Positions 34,370 through 43,385 of a stretch of 64,000 nt of DNA are shown piece by piece. The DNA lies in NCBI GenBank assembly GCA_949295465.1, contig CASFKY010000001.1, positions 1 to 64,000 on the forward strand. Direction: 5' to 3'. Numbering within the stretch: the stretch's first letter is position 1; each line of letters starts with the position of its first letter. Source of the stretch: an uncultured Oscillospiraceae bacterium (lineage in GTDB: Bacteria; Bacillota; Clostridia; Oscillospirales; Ruminococcaceae). The position numbers were made by a program, and so were the translations under genes. The notes under the pieces are model-generated. The model had not been told where the DNA came from, did no database searches, and worked only from the letters and a program-made list of their open reading frames with translations.

Positions 34370-35434
34370 TTACAGCAATTCCTGACGGCCCTGCGCTTTC
34401 AGGGCGTCCACAATTTTCTTCACATCCTGGGCCTTTTCTTTGGGGCAGACCAGCACCGCGTCGGGTGTCTCCACCACCACCAGGCCCTGCACCCCCACGG
34501 CGCTTACCAGCCGGCCCGAGGAGTAGAGCAGGGTGTCGGTGCTGTCCAGGCACAGGCAGTCGCCCAAGAGGATGTTGCCCCGGGCGTCCTTTTGGTGGAG
34601 CACCTCCATCATGTCCCAGCTGCCCACGTCGTTCCAGCCGAAGTCCCCCTTCACCATCCAGACGTCGGGGCTTTTTTCCATCACCCCGTAGTCGATGCTG
34701 ATGCTGGGGATGGTGGGGTACACCTCGTTCAGGACCTGTTGTTCCTCCGGGGTGCCCAGGGCTTGGCCGATTCGCTCCAGCGGCTGGTACACATCCGGCA
34801 GAAAGCGGCGGATGGCATCCAGGATCACCGAGGCCTTCCAGATGAACATGCCGCTGTTCCAGGCATAGTTTCCGCTCTCCAGATAGCGGCGGGCGGTGTC
34901 GGCGTCCGGCTTTTCCTTAAATTCCTTCACCGGGCAGACACCCGCCCCCTGCCCCTCAAAGCGCAGGTAGCCGTAGCCGGTGGCCGGGAAGGTGGGGGCG
35001 ATGCCGATGGTCACCAGCTTCTCCCCCTCCTCAGCGGCCTGGATGGCCCGCTCCATCACCCGGGCAAACTCGGACCAGTCCCGGATATAGGCGTCGGAGG
35101 GGGCCACGCAGAGGATGCCGTCTCCCCTCTTTTTCAGGATCTCCAGGGCCGCGTACCCGATGCAGGCCGCCGTGTTGCGGGCCGAGGGCTCGGCCAGGAT
35201 CTGCCCCGGCATCACCCGATTGCCCACTGCCTTTCGCATGGGCCCGGCCTGGAGGGCGTTGGTGACCACATAGAGATTCTTGCCCGGCAGGCACAGGCCC
35301 ATCCGGTCCAGAGTCTCGTTGATCATCAGGTCCCGCCCGGTGAGATTGAGCAGCTGCTTGGGGGTCTTGGCCCGGCTCAGGGGCCAGAAGCGGGTGCCGC
35401 CGCCCCCCGCCATGATCACGCCGTATCGCTCCAT
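34370..35434 (-). CDS. manC: Mannose-1-phosphate guanylyltransferase
   Basis: Makes GDP-mannose from GTP and mannose-1-phosphate. The 354 residues show the intact signature MAGGGGTRFWPLSR and PKQLL, the FKEKPD sugar-binding motif, and YAWNSGMFIWKA. The C-terminal left-handed beta helix has NDVGSWDMM. It lacks an isomerase domain, which is found instead on the fusion protein downstream. Second-to-third step of the gmd-fcl-manC sugar pathway. Confidence 0.95.
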   Translation of the reverse strand: MERYGVIMAGGGGTRFWPLSRAKTPKQLLNLTGRDLMINETLDRMGLCLPGKNLYVVTNALQAGPMRKAVGNRVMPGQILAEPSARNTAACIGYAALEILKKRGDGILCVAPSDAYIRDWSEFARVMERAIQAAEEGEKLVTIGIAPTFPATGYGYLRFEGQGAGVCPVKEFKEKPDADTARRYLESGNYAWNSGMFIWKASVILDAIRRFLPDVYQPLERIGQALGTPEEQQVLNEVYPTIPSISIDYGVMEKSPDVWMVKGDFGWNDVGSWDMMEVLHQKDARGNILLGDCLCLDSTDTLLYSSGRLVSAVGVQGLVVVETPDAVLVCPKEKAQDVKKIVDALKAQGRQELL

Positions 35435-35444
35435 ACTCTTCCCC

Positions 35445-36389
35445 TTATCGCTCTACCCGCACCTTGCTGTGCAGGAAATCCTGGTAGGTCAGGCGGATGC
35501 CCTCCTCCAGCTCGGTCTTGTAGTGCCAGCCCAACTTTTCCAGCTTGGACACGTCCAGCAGCTTGCGGGGGGTTCCGTCCGGCTTGGAGGGGTCCCACAG
35601 GATCTCGCCGGTGTATCCCACCACCTTGGCCACCAGCTGGGTGAGCTCCTTGATGGTGAGCTCCTTGCCGGTGCCCAGGTTCACCGTCTCGTTGCCGGAG
35701 TAGGTGTTCATCAGATAGACGCAGGCGTCGGCCAGGTCGTCCACATACAAAAACTCCCGCAGCGGCGCGCCTGTGCCCCAGCAGGTGACTGAGGGGGCAC
35801 CCGAAACCTTGGCCTCGTGGAAGCGGCGGATCAGGGCCGGCAGCACATGGCTGTGCTGGGGGTGGTAGTTGTCGTTGGGCCCGTACAGGTTGGTGGGCAT
35901 GACGCTGATATAATCGGTGCCGTACTGCCGGTTCAGGTACTCGCAGTATTTCAGCCCGCTGATCTTGGCCAGAGCGTAGGCCTCATTGGTCTTTTCCAGG
36001 CTGCTGGTGAGCAGGCAGCTCTCGGGCATGGGCTGGGGCGCCATGCGGGGATAGATGCAGCTGGAACCCAGGAACATCAGCTTTTTGACCCCGTTTTTCC
36101 AGGCCGAGTGGATCACGTTCATCTCCAGCACCATGTTGTCGTACATGAAGTCGGCCGGGGCCTGGTCGTTGGCCAGGATGCCCCCCACCTTGGCCGCCGC
36201 CAGGAACACATAGTCCGGCTTTTCGGCCTCGAAGAACTCCTCCACCGCCTGCTGGTTGCGCAGATCCAGCTCCTTGCTGGTGCGCTTGAGCAGATTGGTA
36301 TAGCCCTGGGCCTCCAGGGCCCGGCAGATGGCGCTGCCCACCATGCCCCGGTGGCCCGCCACATAGATTTTTGCCTGTTTTTCCATCAT
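35445..36389 (-). CDS. fcl: GDP-L-fucose synthase
   Basis: NADPH-dependent epimerase/reductase making GDP-L-fucose from GDP-4-keto-6-deoxymannose. The 314 residues have the Rossmann motif GHRGMVGSA, the family segment AAAKVGGI, and the YxxxK catalytic pair in YALAKISG, with [14 protein letters not shown] downstream. Lies between gmd and manC in one operon, completing GDP-fucose synthesis for surface glycans. Confidence 0.95.
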   Translation of the reverse strand: MMEKQAKIYVAGHRGMVGSAICRALEAQGYTNLLKRTSKELDLRNQQAVEEFFEAEKPDYVFLAAAKVGGILANDQAPADFMYDNMVLEMNVIHSAWKNGVKKLMFLGSSCIYPRMAPQPMPESCLLTSSLEKTNEAYALAKISGLKYCEYLNRQYGTDYISVMPTNLYGPNDNYHPQHSHVLPALIRRFHEAKVSGAPSVTCWGTGAPLREFLYVDDLADACVYLMNTYSGNETVNLGTGKELTIKELTQLVAKVVGYTGEILWDPSKPDGTPRKLLDVSKLEKLGWHYKTELEEGIRLTYQDFLHSKVRVER

Positions 36390-36434
36390 GGTTCTCCGCT
36401 TCTTTCTTTTCTAAATCCTGGTATGTTTTTCAGT

Positions 36435-37475
36435 TCAGCGGGCCCGCAGCTCCTGCTCGGCCCGGGCCCGGTCGTGCCGGGCCATGATCTCCACCAGTTC
36501 TTCATAGCTGGTCTTGCGGGGGTTCCAGCCCAGCACCGTGCGGGCCTTGGTGGGGTCGCCCCACAGGTTGACCACGTCGGTGGGGCGGAAGAAGTCGGGG
36601 CTCACCTCCACCAGCACCCGGCCGGTGGCCTTGTCCACGCCCTTTTCCTCCATGCCCTTGCCCTGCCAGTCCAGCTCAATGCCGTTGTGCCGGAAGGCCA
36701 GGGTGGCAAACTCCCGCACCGTGTGCTGCTCGCCGGTGGCGATGACAAAGTCCTCGGGCTTATCCTGCTGCATCATCAGCCACATGCACTCCACATAATC
36801 CTTGGCATAGCCCCAGTCCCGCAGACTGTCCAGATTGCCCAGGTAGAGTTTTTCCTGCAAGCCCAGGGCGATGCGGGCCGCCGCCAAAGTGATCTTGCGG
36901 GTGACGAAGTTTTCGCCCCGGCGCTCCGACTCGTGGTTGAAGAGGATGCCGTTCACCGCAAACATGCCGTAGGCCTCCCGGTACTCCCGCACGATCCAGA
37001 ACCCGTACTGCTTGGCCACCGCATAGGGACTGTAGGGGTGGAAGGGAGTCTCCTCGTTCTGGGGGGACTGCTCCACCTTGCCGTACAATTCGCTGGTGGA
37101 TGCCTGATAGACCCGGCAGCTCTTTTCCAGCCCCAGGGTGTGCACCGCCTCCAGGATGCGCAGCACCCCCAGCGCGTCCACATCGCCGGCGTACTCGGGG
37201 GCATCAAAGCTCACCTGTACATGGCTCTGGGCGGCCAGGTTGTAGATTTCGTCCGGCCTTACCCGGCCCACGATCCGAATGATGCTGGAGGAGTCGGCCA
37301 TATCCCCCCCGTGGAGGATCACCTTGTTCTCCCGGATGAGATGGTCGATGCGCTGAGTGTTGTGGAAGGAGGACCGGCGCACCACGCCGTGCACCTCGTA
37401 CCCCTTTTCCAGCAAGAACTCCGCCAGATAGCTGCCGTCCTGGCCGGTGATGCCGGTAATCAAAGCCTTTTTCAT
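36435..37475 (-). CDS. gmd: GDP-mannose 4,6-dehydratase
   Basis: First committed step from GDP-mannose to GDP-fucose or related 6-deoxy sugars. The 346 residues begin [22 protein letters not shown] with the NADP-binding Gly motif; TSELYGKV and the YxxxK site YAVAKQYG follow, and [16 protein letters not shown] is conserved. ATG at 37475 fits the family N-terminus and has AGAGGTG upstream; longer reading adds 14 unrelated residues. First gene of the operon, promoter at 37526-37554. Confidence 0.96.
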   Translation of the reverse strand: MKKALITGITGQDGSYLAEFLLEKGYEVHGVVRRSSFHNTQRIDHLIRENKVILHGGDMADSSSIIRIVGRVRPDEIYNLAAQSHVQVSFDAPEYAGDVDALGVLRILEAVHTLGLEKSCRVYQASTSELYGKVEQSPQNEETPFHPYSPYAVAKQYGFWIVREYREAYGMFAVNGILFNHESERRGENFVTRKITLAAARIALGLQEKLYLGNLDSLRDWGYAKDYVECMWLMMQQDKPEDFVIATGEQHTVREFATLAFRHNGIELDWQGKGMEEKGVDKATGRVLVEVSPDFFRPTDVVNLWGDPTKARTVLGWNPRKTSYEELVEIMARHDRARAEQELRAR

Positions 37476-37525
37476 AAAGCACCTCTTTGTATCCTGAATT
37501 TTTCTGTACCTGGTCATTCTTATAT

Positions 37526-37554
37526 AGTATAATCATTCAAAGAAACCTTATCAA
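37526..37554 (-). promoter_or_regulatory. Promoter of the GDP-fucose operon
   Basis: Minus strand: -35 TTGATA (37554-37549), 17-bp spacer, -10 TATACT (37531-37526). Direct repeats TTGCAC lie just upstream of the -35, a likely activator site. Confidence 0.7.
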
Positions 37555-37563
37555 GCGTACATC

Positions 37564-37580
37564 TTGCACACTTTTTGCAC
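37564..37580. repeat. Direct repeats TTGCAC, candidate AraC-family operator
   Basis: TTGCAC at 37564-37569 and 37575-37580, 11 bp apart (one helical turn), between the divergent gmd promoter and the AraC regulator gene. Direct repeats with helical spacing are the usual form of AraC-family half-sites. A further TTGC follows at 37585. Confidence 0.45.
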
Positions 37581-37608
37581 GATATTGCTCCCGGGCAGGA
37601 GGCCTTGT

Positions 37609-38481
37609 ATGCAGCTGGACAGATTTCCTTTCTATTATGACCCTTCCTCTTTGCGGGTCATCTTCACCGCCACCCCCGCCGCCAAACAGCACCTGTTCTA
37701 TTTGCAGGAAACCGGCTACCTCAAGCTGCTCAAAAGTCATCCGGGCACCCAACGGCGGGGGCTGGATTCCTTTCTGCTGGCCATGGTGGCCGAGGGGGAG
37801 GGGCGGCTGCGGTACGGCGGACGGGAATATCCCCTGCGGGCGGGGCAGTGTTTTTTCATCGACTGCACCCGGCCCCACAGTTATGAATCCAGCAGCCGGG
37901 ACCCCTGGGCCCTTTTCTGGATCCACTTCAACGGCCCCAGCGCCCGCTGGATGTACAGCCGCTTTGAGGCCGAGCGGGAGCCTGTCTTTCTGCCGGATCA
38001 GCCGGAGTTCTGGACCCGGAGCTTTGGCGGGGTCATCCGGGCCGCCCAGAGCCGGGACAACAGCAGCGAGATCCGCATTTCCGGGCTGATCACCGGCCTG
38101 CTCACCGAGCTGCTGGCCGCCCCGCCCCCGCCGGCCGCGTCCAGCGCCCCCCGGGACGGGCTGGCTCAGGTGCACGACTACATCACCGAACATTTCACCC
38201 GGCCCATCACCCTGGATGAGCTGAGCGCCCGGTTTTTCCTCAGCAAGTTTCATCTGGCCCGCAGCTTCAAGGAGCGGTACGGCCTGACCCTGCTGGAATA
38301 CCAGACCCACCTGCGGATCAACTGGGCCAAGCAGCAGCTGCGCTATTCGGACCTGTCTTTAGAAGAAATCGGGGAAAAGTGCGGCTATAAAAGCCAGAGC
38401 TATTTTTCCCGGGTGTTCCGCCGCACCGAGGGGCTGGGCGCCCTGGAGTACCGCCGCCGCTGGCAGAGCAAGGAAGGGTGA
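37609..38481 (+). CDS. AraC family transcriptional regulator
   Basis: 290 residues: an N-terminal cupin sensor domain (about 20-150; RAGQCFFIDCTRPHSY resembles cupin-2 motifs of sugar-responsive AraC proteins) and a C-terminal pair of helix-turn-helix motifs (LDELSARFFLSKFHLARSFK and LEEIGEKCGYKSQSYFSRVF, each within 20 residues). ATG at 37609 has CAGGAGG 6 bp upstream. Divergent to the gmd operon, with direct repeats between, so it may control GDP-fucose synthesis or act elsewhere; ligand unknown. Confidence 0.88.
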   Translation: MQLDRFPFYYDPSSLRVIFTATPAAKQHLFYLQETGYLKLLKSHPGTQRRGLDSFLLAMVAEGEGRLRYGGREYPLRAGQCFFIDCTRPHSYESSSRDPWALFWIHFNGPSARWMYSRFEAEREPVFLPDQPEFWTRSFGGVIRAAQSRDNSSEIRISGLITGLLTELLAAPPPPAASSAPRDGLAQVHDYITEHFTRPITLDELSARFFLSKFHLARSFKERYGLTLLEYQTHLRINWAKQQLRYSDLSLEEIGEKCGYKSQSYFSRVFRRTEGLGALEYRRRWQSKEG

Positions 38482-38535
38482 AAGGCGGCCCTCTGACGCC
38501 TTCCGGCGGGCGGGGCCCCGGCAAAGCCAGACAGC

Positions 38536-38570
38536 AAAAAGGCCGCCAGCATTCTGCTGACGGCCCTTTT
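38536..38570. terminator. Terminator after the AraC gene
   Basis: Stem AAAAAGGCCG-C-CAGCA / TGCTG-A-CGGCCCTTTT with T-runs on both strands, between the AraC gene and the convergent small membrane protein gene. Confidence 0.8.
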
Positions 38571-38640
38571 ATATTGGCAATTCGTTTTATTTTAAGAAAT
38601 ACAACCCCGGCATTCTCCGATAGCTGACCGGCTGCCACAT

Positions 38641-38865
38641 TCACTGCGCCGACTGCTTTTCTTCCAGCTCTTTGACCCGTTTTTCCAGCTGGGCAATCCG
38701 CTCCTCCTGCGAGACAAAAGCCGCCACCACCGCCGAAAGGATAAACGCACAGGCCGCAACGGCCAGATAGAATCTGTTGGAAAAGTCGAACAGCATCCAC
38801 CCGCCGAAAAACACAAACACATAGCAGGATATCAGGATGATCCCATAGATCTTGATGAACTTCAT
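38641..38865 (-). CDS. Small membrane protein with a C-terminal coiled coil
   Basis: 74 residues, not assigned to a family. Two membrane helices (about 5-24 and 30-52) are followed by a charged heptad-like segment QEERIAQLEKRVKELEEKQ predicted to form a coiled coil. The ATG has GGAGGTGAAAA just upstream, a strong ribosome binding site, which supports a real gene. Function unknown; possibly a scaffold or a subunit of a membrane complex. It lies downstream of the rhomboid gene. Confidence 0.7.
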   Translation of the reverse strand: MKFIKIYGIILISCYVFVFFGGWMLFDFSNRFYLAVAACAFILSAVVAAFVSQEERIAQLEKRVKELEEKQSAQ

Positions 38866-38927
38866 TTTTCACCTCCGGCACAGTTGACTTGCCTTTTTGG
38901 GCAGAGGACCTTCTTGGCCTTGCCGGT

Positions 38928-39488
38928 TTATCTCCAGCTGGGCTGGTTCAGCCCGAAAATGCCGCCGCAGGCCCCGCCGATGATGTGGGCAAAGTGGGAG
39001 ACATTGTCGGCGGCGTACAGCCCGGCCCAGAATTCCTGGCCGATATACAAAACCGCCACAATGATGAGGGTGAGGGGCAGCTCCCCCTGCTTGAAGTTGG
39101 TGGCCGAACTGAGCAGCATCAGCATGAACACGATGCCGCTGGCCCCCAAAAGAGCATACCCCGGGAAAAAGATCACCTGGAGCAGCCCGGTGAGGAAGGC
39201 GGTGAGCAGGATCATCTTCACCAGCTGGCGGCTGCCGTACCGCTCTTCCACCATGGGCCCCACCAGCAGGATGTACATGAAATTGCCCGCAAAGTGCTCA
39301 AAGCTCTGGTGGCCCAGCACATGGCCCACCAGCCGGAAGTAAAAGAGCGGGTCGGTGAGGCTGCTGCGATACACCGAGAAAAACAGCTGATTGGTGAGCC
39401 CGCGGGTTGCCACGTTCAGCGCCAGCGCCACCAGGGACAGCAGGGTGAAATTCAGGATCACCGGCGAATTGTACACCACCCGTTTCAT
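38928..39488 (-). CDS. Rhomboid family intramembrane serine protease
   Basis: 186 residues with six membrane helices, the minimal rhomboid core. The catalytic dyad is visible as Ser117 in GASG and His168 in HFAHIIGG; the helix-2 motif HVLGHQSFEHFAGNF supplies the conserved His and Asn. Rhomboids cleave membrane proteins within the bilayer; substrate unknown. Start has AGGGGAGAT upstream. Confidence 0.92.
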   Translation of the reverse strand: MKRVVYNSPVILNFTLLSLVALALNVATRGLTNQLFFSVYRSSLTDPLFYFRLVGHVLGHQSFEHFAGNFMYILLVGPMVEERYGSRQLVKMILLTAFLTGLLQVIFFPGYALLGASGIVFMLMLLSSATNFKQGELPLTLIIVAVLYIGQEFWAGLYAADNVSHFAHIIGGACGGIFGLNQPSWR

Positions 39489-39548
39489 CTGATCTCCCCT
39501 TTCCTTCTCTCGGAACAGGATATTCCCCGCCCGGCCCGGTTATTCCTC

Positions 39549-40751
39549 TCACACCGGCACGCCGGATTTTACCAGTTCGATGAATTGCTTGGCCACCCGC
39601 GGGCTGCGCCCGCCTGCCCGGATAGCAAAGGCCTCGGCCTTGATGAGGAGCTTATCCTCGGGCATGTCCACCCCGTACTGGGCCGCCAGCTCCTTTACGA
39701 TGGCCACGAACCGCTCCTTGTCCGGGCGGCTGAAGGTGATGGTGAGCCCGAACCGGGCCGAGAGGCTCATCAGCTCCTGCATGGTATCCCCATGGTGAAT
39801 GTCGTCTCCCTCCCGGTCCGACAGGGTCTCCTTGATGAGATGCCGCCGGTTGGAGGTGGCGTACACCGCAATATTCCGGCTGCGACCGCCCACGCTGCCT
39901 TCCAGAATGGCCTTGAGGGCCGCAAAGTTGTCGTCGTTGGCGGTAAAACTCAGGTCGTCGATGAACAGGATGAATTTCAGAGGATTGGCCGCCAGCTCGT
40001 CCACCAGCTCCGGGATCTGGTACAGCTGGTTTTTCTTGACTTCCACCAGCCGCAGCCCCTCGTGGAAATACTCGTTGGCAATGGCCTTCACCGCGCTGGA
40101 TTTGCCGGTACCCGCATCGCCATACAAAAGCACATTGTTGGCCGCCTCCCCCCGCAGGAGGGCCAGGGTGTTGGCAATCACCTTTTCCCGCTCCTTCTCA
40201 TAGCCGGGCAGCTGGCTCAGCCGCTGGGGGTCCGGGTATTTTACCGGCACCAGGTGCCCGTCCTCCACCGTGAACACATGGTAGCGGGCAAAAATGCCGT
40301 AGCCCTCGCTCTGCACATTGGCCAGGTGGTTTTCATAGGCGGCCTTGAAGTCCAGCTCGCTGGTGCGCCAGGGGGGCAGGAATTCCAGCGCCTCGGCCGC
40401 CGGGCCCAGGGCCTCGCTCCCCGTCAGGCGGGAAAACTGCTCCAGGAATTTCAGCTCTTTATCCAGGCACTGGGTGAGCTGGGGGGGAGGCTCCTCCCTG
40501 CCGCAGACGCTCTTCACATACAGGTTCTCGTCCTGCATGGTCAGGTCAAACACATACCGGCTCCAACTGGTGGTTTTTTCAAACAGCAGGGCCGCAAACT
40601 TTCCGTATGCCTGGGACAGCTGGCGCAAATCCTGCGCCGGAGCCTCCAGCAGCTCCCGCATGGCCTTCACCGCCGGGTCCCTCAGCAGGTTGCGGAAGAT
40701 CACCAGGCCGTTCAGCCGCAGATCCAACTGGTTCCGATCCGCTATCTCCAT
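39549..40751 (-). CDS. DUF815 family AAA+ ATPase
   Basis: About 400 residues. A unique N-terminal region (1-170) precedes an AAA core with Walker A GDAGTGKSS, Walker B FILFIDDLSF, sensor segment YATSNRRHLIKE and a REGDDIHHGD insertion characteristic of DUF815 ATPases. The biological role of the family is unknown. ATG at 40751 is 10 bp from GGGAGA and preferred; ATG at 40760 is almost on top of it. The gene is divergent from the T-box leader, with its own promoter. Confidence 0.88.
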   Translation of the reverse strand: MEIADRNQLDLRLNGLVIFRNLLRDPAVKAMRELLEAPAQDLRQLSQAYGKFAALLFEKTTSWSRYVFDLTMQDENLYVKSVCGREEPPPQLTQCLDKELKFLEQFSRLTGSEALGPAAEALEFLPPWRTSELDFKAAYENHLANVQSEGYGIFARYHVFTVEDGHLVPVKYPDPQRLSQLPGYEKEREKVIANTLALLRGEAANNVLLYGDAGTGKSSAVKAIANEYFHEGLRLVEVKKNQLYQIPELVDELAANPLKFILFIDDLSFTANDDNFAALKAILEGSVGGRSRNIAVYATSNRRHLIKETLSDREGDDIHHGDTMQELMSLSARFGLTITFSRPDKERFVAIVKELAAQYGVDMPEDKLLIKAEAFAIRAGGRSPRVAKQFIELVKSGVPV

Positions 40752-40791
40752 TCCGTTCATCTCTCCCTTTTCGATTTTTCTAAATAAAACC

Positions 40792-40820
40792 AGTATACAC
40801 GTCCCCCAAAAATCCCGCAA
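40792..40820 (-). promoter_or_regulatory. Promoter of the DUF815 gene
   Basis: Minus strand: -35 TTGCGG (40820-40815), 17-bp spacer, -10 TATACT (40797-40792). Confidence 0.6.
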
Positions 40821-40828
40821 GATGCCTC

Positions 40829-40857
40829 TTGACAAATTCCCCGCCGGCTGATACCAT
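40829..40857 (+). promoter_or_regulatory. Promoter of the T-box-ilvA unit
   Basis: Consensus -35 TTGACA (40829-40834), 17-bp spacer, -10 TACCAT (40852-40857), placing the transcript start at about 40864, at the 5' edge of the T-box leader. Confidence 0.75.
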
Positions 40858-40863
40858 AAATCC

Positions 40864-41139
40864 ATCTTACATGCGTTTCAACGAGGACAGGTTCCGGGAT
40901 TTCCCGCTTCCAGAGAGCTGCCGGCTGGTGCAAGGCAGCGGCGGCCCCCGGGATGAATCCCCTCGCAGCAGCCTTCCCCAACGCGTCTGGCCAGTAAGGA
41001 AGGACGGCAGGCTCCGTTATCATGGCCGGCGGGTTGTCTGACACCGCCATAAGGGGCCGCTTTGGCGGCAAAAAGAGTGGTACCGCGGAGATTTCGGTCT
41101 TCGTCTCTTTGCAAGAAAGAGACGGGGGCCTTTTGTTTT
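40864..41139 (+). ncRNA. T-box riboswitch (probable isoleucine specificity)
   Basis: Leader RNA sensing uncharged tRNA. The T-box sequence AGAGTGGTACCGCGG is at 41074-41088, followed by a terminator (stem CGTCTCTTT / AAAGAGACG at 41102-41124 plus TTTTGTTTT). Stem I features include the distal AG-bulge and loop around CCAGAGAGCTGCC and GGTGCAAGGCAGC (40910-40939). The 3' side of the specifier loop reads GGATGAATCCC, giving ATC (Ile) at 40957-40959 as likely specifier. That agrees with the downstream ilvA, which opens isoleucine synthesis. Uncharged tRNA-Ile would allow readthrough. Confidence 0.92.
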
Positions 41140-41182
41140 GCTCCCGTCCGGCAAATCAGGGAAAAGAAAAGGAGAAAAAGCG

Positions 41183-42388
41183 ATGGTAACTCTGGACAAA
41201 ATCTATCACGCCGCCTACCTGCTCAAGGACGTGGTGCGCAAGACCGACCTGATCGAGGCGCCCAACCTCACCGACCACTGCCGCCTTTACCTGAAAACCG
41301 AGAACCTCCAGGTCACCGGCAGTTTCAAGGTGCGGGGCGCCTTTTACAAGATCAGCCAGCTGAGCGACGAGGAGAAGGCCCGGGGCATCATCGCATGCAG
41401 CGCCGGCAACCATGCCCAGGGCGTGGCGCTGGCCGCCTCCCAGAACGGGATTCGCAGCGTGGTCTGCATGCCGGACGGCGCCCCCCTCATGAAGGTGGAA
41501 AACACCAAGCGGCTGGGGGCGGAGGTCTGCCTGGTGAAGGGCACCTACGATGACGCCCACGACCGGGCGGTGGAGCTGCAGCAGGAGACCGGCGCCACCT
41601 TCATCCATCCCTACGACGACGACGCGGTGATCGCCGGCCAGGGCACCATCGGGCTGGAGATCCTGGATCAGCTGGAGGATGTGGATGCGGTGATCGTGCC
41701 CATCGGCGGCGGCGGGCTGATCTCGGGCGTGGCCTTCGCCATCAAGAGCCTGAAGCCGGACTGCAAGGTGTACGGCGTGCAGACCGAAGGGGCCCCCAGT
41801 ATGTTCAACAGCTTCAGGGACGGCAAGTTGGAAACGCTGGAGGCGGTCTCCACCTTTGCGGACGGCATCGCCGTCAAGACCCCCGGAGACATCACCTTCC
41901 AGATGGTGAAAAAATATGTGGACGGAATCGTCACCGTCAGCGAGGACGAGACGGCGGCCGCCATCCTGGCCCTGATCGAAAAGCAGAAGCTGATCGCCGA
42001 GGGAGCCGGTGCCGTGAGCGTGGCGGCGGCCATGTTCGGCAAGCTGCCCCTGGAAGGCAAAAAGGCCGTCTGCCTCATTTCGGGCGGCAACATCGACGTG
42101 AACATCCTCAACCGGGTCATCACCCGGGGCCTGGTGATGAGCGGCCGGAAGGTGAACCTGATGATCGCCCTGGAGGACAAGCCCGGCCAGCTGCAGGGGG
42201 TCAGCGAGATTATCGCCCGCTGCGGCGGCAACGTGGTGAGCGTGCACCACGACCGGGGCGACACCAGCATGGCCATCACCAGCTGCTTCTTGAAGCTGGG
42301 GCTGGAGACCCGGGACAATGCCCAGATCGAGGAGATCCGGGCTGCCCTCACCCAGGCAGGGTTCCATCTGGTGAGCGAGCGGGTGTGA
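41183..42388 (+). CDS. ilvA: Threonine ammonia-lyase (threonine deaminase)
   Basis: PLP enzyme turning threonine into 2-oxobutanoate, first step of isoleucine synthesis. The 401 residues show the PLP lysine in TGSFKVRGAF, the substrate loop CSAGNHAQGVA, and the phosphate-binding glycines PIGGGGLISGVA. A C-terminal ACT-type domain (about 325-401) resembles the TdcB/clostridial type. ATG at 41183 has AAGGAG 8 bp upstream. T-box control with an Ile specifier argues for the biosynthetic role over a catabolic one. Confidence 0.93.
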   Translation: MVTLDKIYHAAYLLKDVVRKTDLIEAPNLTDHCRLYLKTENLQVTGSFKVRGAFYKISQLSDEEKARGIIACSAGNHAQGVALAASQNGIRSVVCMPDGAPLMKVENTKRLGAEVCLVKGTYDDAHDRAVELQQETGATFIHPYDDDAVIAGQGTIGLEILDQLEDVDAVIVPIGGGGLISGVAFAIKSLKPDCKVYGVQTEGAPSMFNSFRDGKLETLEAVSTFADGIAVKTPGDITFQMVKKYVDGIVTVSEDETAAAILALIEKQKLIAEGAGAVSVAAAMFGKLPLEGKKAVCLISGGNIDVNILNRVITRGLVMSGRKVNLMIALEDKPGQLQGVSEIIARCGGNVVSVHHDRGDTSMAITSCFLKLGLETRDNAQIEEIRAALTQAGFHLVSERV

Positions 42389-42513
42389 CAGGGCGCGCAG
42401 CCCTGGAGCGATGGGGCTGCTGAGAAAATCCCGGTGTTCCCTTTGGGCGGCTGCCGCCTTTTGCTTGGCGGGATACGTCCCATCGATTCAAGTCCAAATA
42501 TTTTCTAAAAAGT

Positions 42514-42562
42514 CATGCCCGAAAGGCGGTGCCAAAGCGCAGTCTTTCGGGCATGATTTTCT
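42514..42562 (+). terminator. ilvA terminator
   Basis: Perfect 12-bp stem CATGCCCGAAAG / CTTTCGGGCATG followed by ATTTTCTTT, about 125 bp past the ilvA stop. Confidence 0.75.
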
Positions 42563-42591
42563 TTGCAGATCTTTTCGGCAGCCGCTATAAT
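42563..42591 (+). promoter_or_regulatory. Promoter of the DUF1349 gene
   Basis: -35 TTGCAG (42563-42568), 17-bp spacer, consensus -10 TATAAT (42586-42591), 95 bp before the start codon. Confidence 0.7.
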
Positions 42592-42686
42592 ATTTTATAA
42601 AGAAGTGAACAGGAAACAAACGGGCCGGCGAGAGCCTTTGCCGCAAGAGCCCGTGCCGCCAAAAACCAGTATTGGAGAGAGGACCC

Positions 42687-43301
42687 ATGAAATTGGATGT
42701 GAACCGCCTGGAATGGACCAGGCAGCCCAAGAGCTGCGTGATCCTGCCGGATCGGATTGAGATCGTTACCCTGCCCCACACCGACCTGTGGCAGCGCACC
42801 TACTACCACTTTCGCAACGACAATGCGCCGGTGCTTCAGATGTCTACCCGGGAGAAGTTTTTCTCCTTTGTGGTGAAGACGGAGTTCGGCGAAAGCCATC
42901 ACCGCTTTGACCAGTGCGGCGTGGTGCTGTATCTGGACGCCGAAAACTGGCTGAAAGCCTCGGTGGAGTATGAAAATGAGCGTTTTCAGCATCTGGGCAG
43001 CGTGGTGACCAACCACGGCTACTCGGACTGGGCCACCACCGAAATCCCTGCCGATATCAAGACCATGTGGTATCGCCTGAGCCGCCGGGAGGACGATTTC
43101 TGCATTGAGTGTTCCCGGGACGGGGCGGTCTTCCACCAGATGCGGATCTGCCATCTGCAAGAGGCGGGCGGCGACATCCGATTCGGCGTGTATGCCTGTA
43201 GCCCGGAGGATTCCTCTTTTTGCGCCGTCTTTACCAATATGGCCTGGACCGAATGTCAATGGCCGGCCCACGACGGGCAGCCCCCCGACAAAGAGCCCTG
43301 A
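42687..43301 (+). CDS. DUF1349 domain protein (concanavalin-like fold)
   Basis: 204 residues without signal peptide. Segments FSFVVKTEFGESHHRFDQCGVVLYLDAENWLKASVEY (read in pieces: FSFVVKT, QCGVVLYLD, NWLKASVEY), DWATTEI and FGVYACSPEDSSF match the DUF1349 family, a beta-sandwich of the concanavalin/laminin-G type that often binds carbohydrate. Enzyme activity is unproven. GAGAGAGGA precedes ATG 42687. Confidence 0.85.
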   Translation: MKLDVNRLEWTRQPKSCVILPDRIEIVTLPHTDLWQRTYYHFRNDNAPVLQMSTREKFFSFVVKTEFGESHHRFDQCGVVLYLDAENWLKASVEYENERFQHLGSVVTNHGYSDWATTEIPADIKTMWYRLSRREDDFCIECSRDGAVFHQMRICHLQEAGGDIRFGVYACSPEDSSFCAVFTNMAWTECQWPAHDGQPPDKEP

Positions 43302-43385
43302 GCCCGCCTGTTTTGTTCCCGAAGCCGGGGCCTTGCGCCCCCCTGAGCAAACATTTTTCTGGATTGCCGGAAAGGAGTGAATCTC

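Noticed and set aside
32612..35644. 1010-codon open frame on the plus strand
   Set aside because: Antisense to the phosphomannomutase and manC genes; composition is that of a complementary-strand shadow and no motif is present.
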